Positions 61,679 to 64,000 of a stretch of 64,000 bases of DNA are shown piece by piece. Positions within the stretch are counted from its first letter, which is position 1; each line of letters starts with the position of its first letter. A program made the translations under genes and the position numbers. The DNA is from Chryseobacterium kimseyorum (lineage in GTDB: Bacteria > Bacteroidota > Bacteroidia > Flavobacteriales > Weeksellaceae): contig NZ_JAPDHW010000002.1 in the NCBI RefSeq assembly GCF_025971945.1, positions 124,001 through 188,000 on the forward strand. The letters are read 5' to 3'. The notes beneath the pieces are model-generated. The model made no database searches. It worked only from the letters and a program-made list of their open reading frames with translations, and was not told where the DNA came from.

Positions 61679-62068
61679 ATGTTACAGAGAATACAGACTA
61701 TTTGGATTTTGCTGTCAGTTTTAGCGGCGGCATTCCTATATATTACAGGACAGGATGTAGAAGTTTTCGGAAACACTCCGATCATCAGCATTTCATCCAT
61801 TGTTTTGGTTTTGATAGGCGCTTTCAGTTTGTTTAGCTTTAAAAACAGAAAAAGACAGATCATGCTGAATAATATCAGCATCATTATAAACGCTTTGTTG
61901 ATTGGTATATTGGTGTACTGGATGCAAAACTTATCCGGAGGAATTGATTTTCCTGAGAAGGGTATTGAGCCAGTTTTCCCATTGATTGCGGTAATTTGTT
62001 TGTTTTTGGCAAACGTATTTATCAAGAAAGATGAGAGGCTCGTAAAATCTGTAGACAGACTTCGATAA
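61679..62068 (+). CDS. DUF4293-family membrane protein
   Basis: A 129-residue membrane protein starting MLQRIQTIWILLSVLAAAFL, the characteristic start of the DUF4293 family. Four hydrophobic spans are seen at about residues 8-24, 36-52, 64-82 and 99-113; the last is followed by FIKKDERLVKSVDRLR, a basic/acidic tail. The family is typically divergent from rho in Flavobacteriia, as it is here. Its function is unknown. Confidence 0.88.
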   Translation: MLQRIQTIWILLSVLAAAFLYITGQDVEVFGNTPIISISSIVLVLIGAFSLFSFKNRKRQIMLNNISIIINALLIGILVYWMQNLSGGIDFPEKGIEPVFPLIAVICLFLANVFIKKDERLVKSVDRLR

Positions 62069-62094
62069 CCTTACAATGATTTTTTTTGAGTAAG

Positions 62095-62123
62095 AACAGT
62101 TCCTGCAAAGGAGCTGTTTTTTT
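62095..62123 (+). terminator. Intrinsic terminator
   Basis: AACAGTTCC pairs with GGAGCTGTT (one G-U pair) around TGCAAA, followed by T, 27 bases after the DUF4293 gene. Confidence 0.83.
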
Positions 62124-62157
62124 ATGTAAAAATTTTAAATATTTGTTTTAATTTTCT

Positions 62158-62190
62158 AAACCTCACAGGTTTTAAAAACCTGTGAGGTTT
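62158..62190. repeat. Perfect 16-bp inverted repeat
   Basis: AAACCTCACAGGTTTT and AAAACCTGTGAGGTTT are perfectly inverted around a single A. It is not followed by a T-tract and lies behind a separate terminator, so it is probably a dispersed REP-like or protein-binding element. The rest of the gap up to 62390 contains only a 12-bp palindrome, ACTTAATTAAGT, at 62262-62273. Confidence 0.75.
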
Positions 62191-62390
62191 GACTACGCTC
62201 TACCTACTAGCAAGAAATTACGTTCAGAATTTACTTAAATTTAACCAAAATTATTTTTTTCACTTAATTAAGTAATTAAAAATATCAAAACACTCTGCGA
62301 ATGTGCAAATCTCTAGGAAAATATAATTTAAGTGTCTATGAAACGTTTTAATAAAAACTTCGACAGATTCAATTAAAATAAAAATTCAAT

Positions 62391-63317
62391 ATGAAAAAAC
62401 TAACCTACCTTGTTTTATCTCTCTTTTCTGTACCCATATTTGCACAGGAAGTTTCAACTGAAAGAATAAAAACTGTGATCTCTACCCTCGCATCCGATGA
62501 TATGAAAGGTCGGGAAATAGGAACTCCTGAAAATGATAATGCGGCCAATTATATCGCTACACTTTTCAAAGAAAACAATTTAGACTATTGCACCGGCACT
62601 TCCTATCTCGTTCCTTTTAATTACAAAGGAAAAACAGCGTACAACGTTTGCGGAATCAAAAAAGGAAAATCTGACAAAACTTTGGGCTTTTCCGGGCACT
62701 TTGATCACATCGGAGTGAGCAAAAAAGGAGGTGATGACATCATCTACAACGGCGCAGATGACGATGCCAGCGGAATTACAACGTTGGTCGGCATCGCAGA
62801 TTATTTTAAAGATAAAAAACCTGAGTTCTCAATGGTTTTCATGGCATTCAATGGGGAAGAAAAAGGAATGCTGGGTTCAACCGCAATTTCGACGGATAAA
62901 AATTTAGATAAAATTTATACCAATCTTGCTGCACTTTTCAACTTCGAAATGGTGGCTACAGAATCTGAGTTTGGTAAAAATGCAGTTTTCATCACCGGTG
63001 ACGAGTTTTCTGACCTTGATGAATTATTTAATCAATATGCTGTGAACAGTTTAAAAATACATCCCGATCCTTACGCTTCGGAACAACTATTTTACAGGTC
63101 AGACAATGTGAGTTTTGTAAAGAAAAAAATCATTGCTCATTCTATTTCTACTGCAGACATGAGTAAAATTAAGCATTATCATCAGTTAAATGACGACATC
63201 AATGTGGTTGACTTCGACAATCTTACGCAGCTGATCAATAATTTCGGGAAGACATTGGAAAAATTAAACACTAAAAATTTCAACCCGAAGTATAATGACA
63301 AAGTAAAATTCAATTAA
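62391..63317 (+). CDS. Secreted M28-family metallopeptidase
   Basis: A 308-residue zinc aminopeptidase-type protein with signal peptide KKLTYLVLSLFSVPIFAQ. The metal sites are visible: His103 in GFSGHFDHIGV, the bridging Asp124 in NGADDDASGIT, and catalytic Glu156 with metal Glu157 in FNGEEKGMLGS; RSDNVSFVKKKIIAHSIST near 243 carries the later ligands. It is expected in the periplasm or outside the cell. Its peptide specificity is unknown. An ABC exporter gene follows 50 bases downstream with its own -7 element. Confidence 0.9.
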   Translation: MKKLTYLVLSLFSVPIFAQEVSTERIKTVISTLASDDMKGREIGTPENDNAANYIATLFKENNLDYCTGTSYLVPFNYKGKTAYNVCGIKKGKSDKTLGFSGHFDHIGVSKKGGDDIIYNGADDDASGITTLVGIADYFKDKKPEFSMVFMAFNGEEKGMLGSTAISTDKNLDKIYTNLAALFNFEMVATESEFGKNAVFITGDEFSDLDELFNQYAVNSLKIHPDPYASEQLFYRSDNVSFVKKKIIAHSISTADMSKIKHYHQLNDDINVVDFDNLTQLINNFGKTLEKLNTKNFNPKYNDKVKFN

Positions 63318-63343
63318 AAACGTCATATCATTATATTTTAATT

Positions 63344-63351
63344 AATTTTGC
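63344..63351 (+). promoter_or_regulatory. -7 promoter element TAATTTTG
   Basis: TAATTTTG lies 16 bases before the ATG of the ABC exporter gene. Confidence 0.58.
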
Positions 63352-63367
63352 TATCCAATTTTATTGA

Positions 63368-64000
63368 ATGAACGAATATAAAAAAATACTAAAATTCGCA
63401 AGGCCGCATCAGAAATATATTTACGGAAGTTTATTCTTCAATCTGATGTATTCTTTATTTCAGATTGCTTCATTAGGAACAATTTTGCCGGTGTTGGGAA
63501 TGCTTTTCGGAACCATCAAACGTGAAGATTTCAAATCTGCTCCGGTTTATTCGGGAGACTTAGTTGATTTATTCTCCTATCTAAAACAGTATTCCAATTA
63601 TTACATTCAAACTTTAGTTGATGATTATGGCACCCTGAATGTTTTGGCTTGGTTATGTATTGTCACAGCTTTTATGTTTTTATTGAGAAATCTTTTCAGA
63701 TATTTAGGCTCATTTCTTCTTATCAATTACCGCGTAGGAGTAACGAAAGATCTTAGAGGCGCCATGTATCGCAAGATTTTATCATTGCCTGTATCATTTT
63801 TTACAGACAGCAGAAAAGGTGATATGATGTCCCGTATGTCAAACGACGTAGGTGAAGTGGAAGGAAATATTCTAGGAAGCTTAGTGGAATTAATTAACGC
63901 TCCTTTTATGCTGATTAGCACACTGATAAGTCTTTTTTGGCTGAGTTCAGAACTTACACTTTTTTCTCTTTTGGTTTTACCTGTAATGGGAACTATGATT
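63368..64000 (+). CDS. ABC exporter, MsbA-like, 5' part only
   Basis: The first 211 codons of a gene cut by the window edge. The visible part is an ABC transporter membrane domain of type IV (ABC_membrane): NEYKKILKFARPHQKYIYGS, then several hydrophobic spans, KDLRGAMYRKILSLPVSFF with the coupling helix and RKGDMMSRMSNDVGEVEGN, the conserved loop of MsbA/LmrA-type half-transporters. The ATPase domain would lie beyond the end. Lipid A or drug export are typical for this group, so MsbA is possible but not certain. Confidence 0.85.
   Translation, partial: MNEYKKILKFARPHQKYIYGSLFFNLMYSLFQIASLGTILPVLGMLFGTIKREDFKSAPVYSGDLVDLFSYLKQYSNYYIQTLVDDYGTLNVLAWLCIVTAFMFLLRNLFRYLGSFLLINYRVGVTKDLRGAMYRKILSLPVSFFTDSRKGDMMSRMSNDVGEVEGNILGSLVELINAPFMLISTLISLFWLSSELTLFSLLVLPVMGTMI

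Overview
The window looks like chromosome from a flavobacterium, most likely Chryseobacterium or a close relative in the Weeksellaceae. The evidence is AT-rich DNA, type IX secretion (T9SS) type B sorting domains, an XrtF exosortase pair, DUF4293 next to rho, a DUF5689/TonB receptor pair, a Rho with a long Asn/Gln-rich insert, and recurrent -7 promoter elements of the Bacteroidota form TAnnTTTG. Nothing in it looks like a phage, plasmid, insertion sequence, CRISPR array, tRNA or rRNA.

Layout. (1) 0.2-11 kb: the end of a surface-polysaccharide locus. A DegT-family aminotransferase, a NeuD/VioB-like acetyltransferase and a WecF-like glycosyltransferase would plausibly make and transfer a 4-acetamido-4,6-dideoxyhexose. 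They are followed by three GT2 and three GT4 glycosyltransferases, a SAM methyltransferase on the opposite strand and a hexapeptide acetyltransferase. (2) 11-14 kb: beta-carbonic anhydrase, a small secreted protein and a SulP transporter, probably a bicarbonate-supply unit. (3) 14-25 kb: pth, two paralogous lipoproteins, mfd, small lipoproteins and secreted proteins, a GH3-family protein and an MFS transporter. (4) 25-36.5 kb: four large T9SS type B surface proteins with dnaB and rnhA between the second and third. (5) 36.6-46.9 kb: nitroreductase, nadB, an orphan secreted protein, a possible 30-residue ORF, nadC, a TonB receptor, asd and a CDF cation transporter. (6) 47-51.8 kb: the exosortase XrtF pair, divergent from a probable cell-wall salvage operon (AmgK-like kinase, stand-alone RapZ C-terminal domain, MurU-like nucleotidyltransferase, LOG-family protein). 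(7) 51.9-64 kb: DUF5689 lipoprotein and TonB receptor, a divergent secreted nuclease/phosphatase, DUF6146 protein, superoxide dismutase, rho, DUF4293 protein, an M28 peptidase and the start of an ABC exporter cut by the window edge.

The most interesting points are: the stand-alone RapZ C-terminal domain between amgK-like and murU-like genes; the two-by-two combination of N- and C-terminal modules in the four T9SS proteins; the XrtF pair, whose substrate is not visible here; an array of small hairpins before the CDF gene; and a set of genes whose start codon lies exactly four bases after the -7 element, which implies leaderless mRNAs. All functions are read from motifs and remembered families; no search was run.
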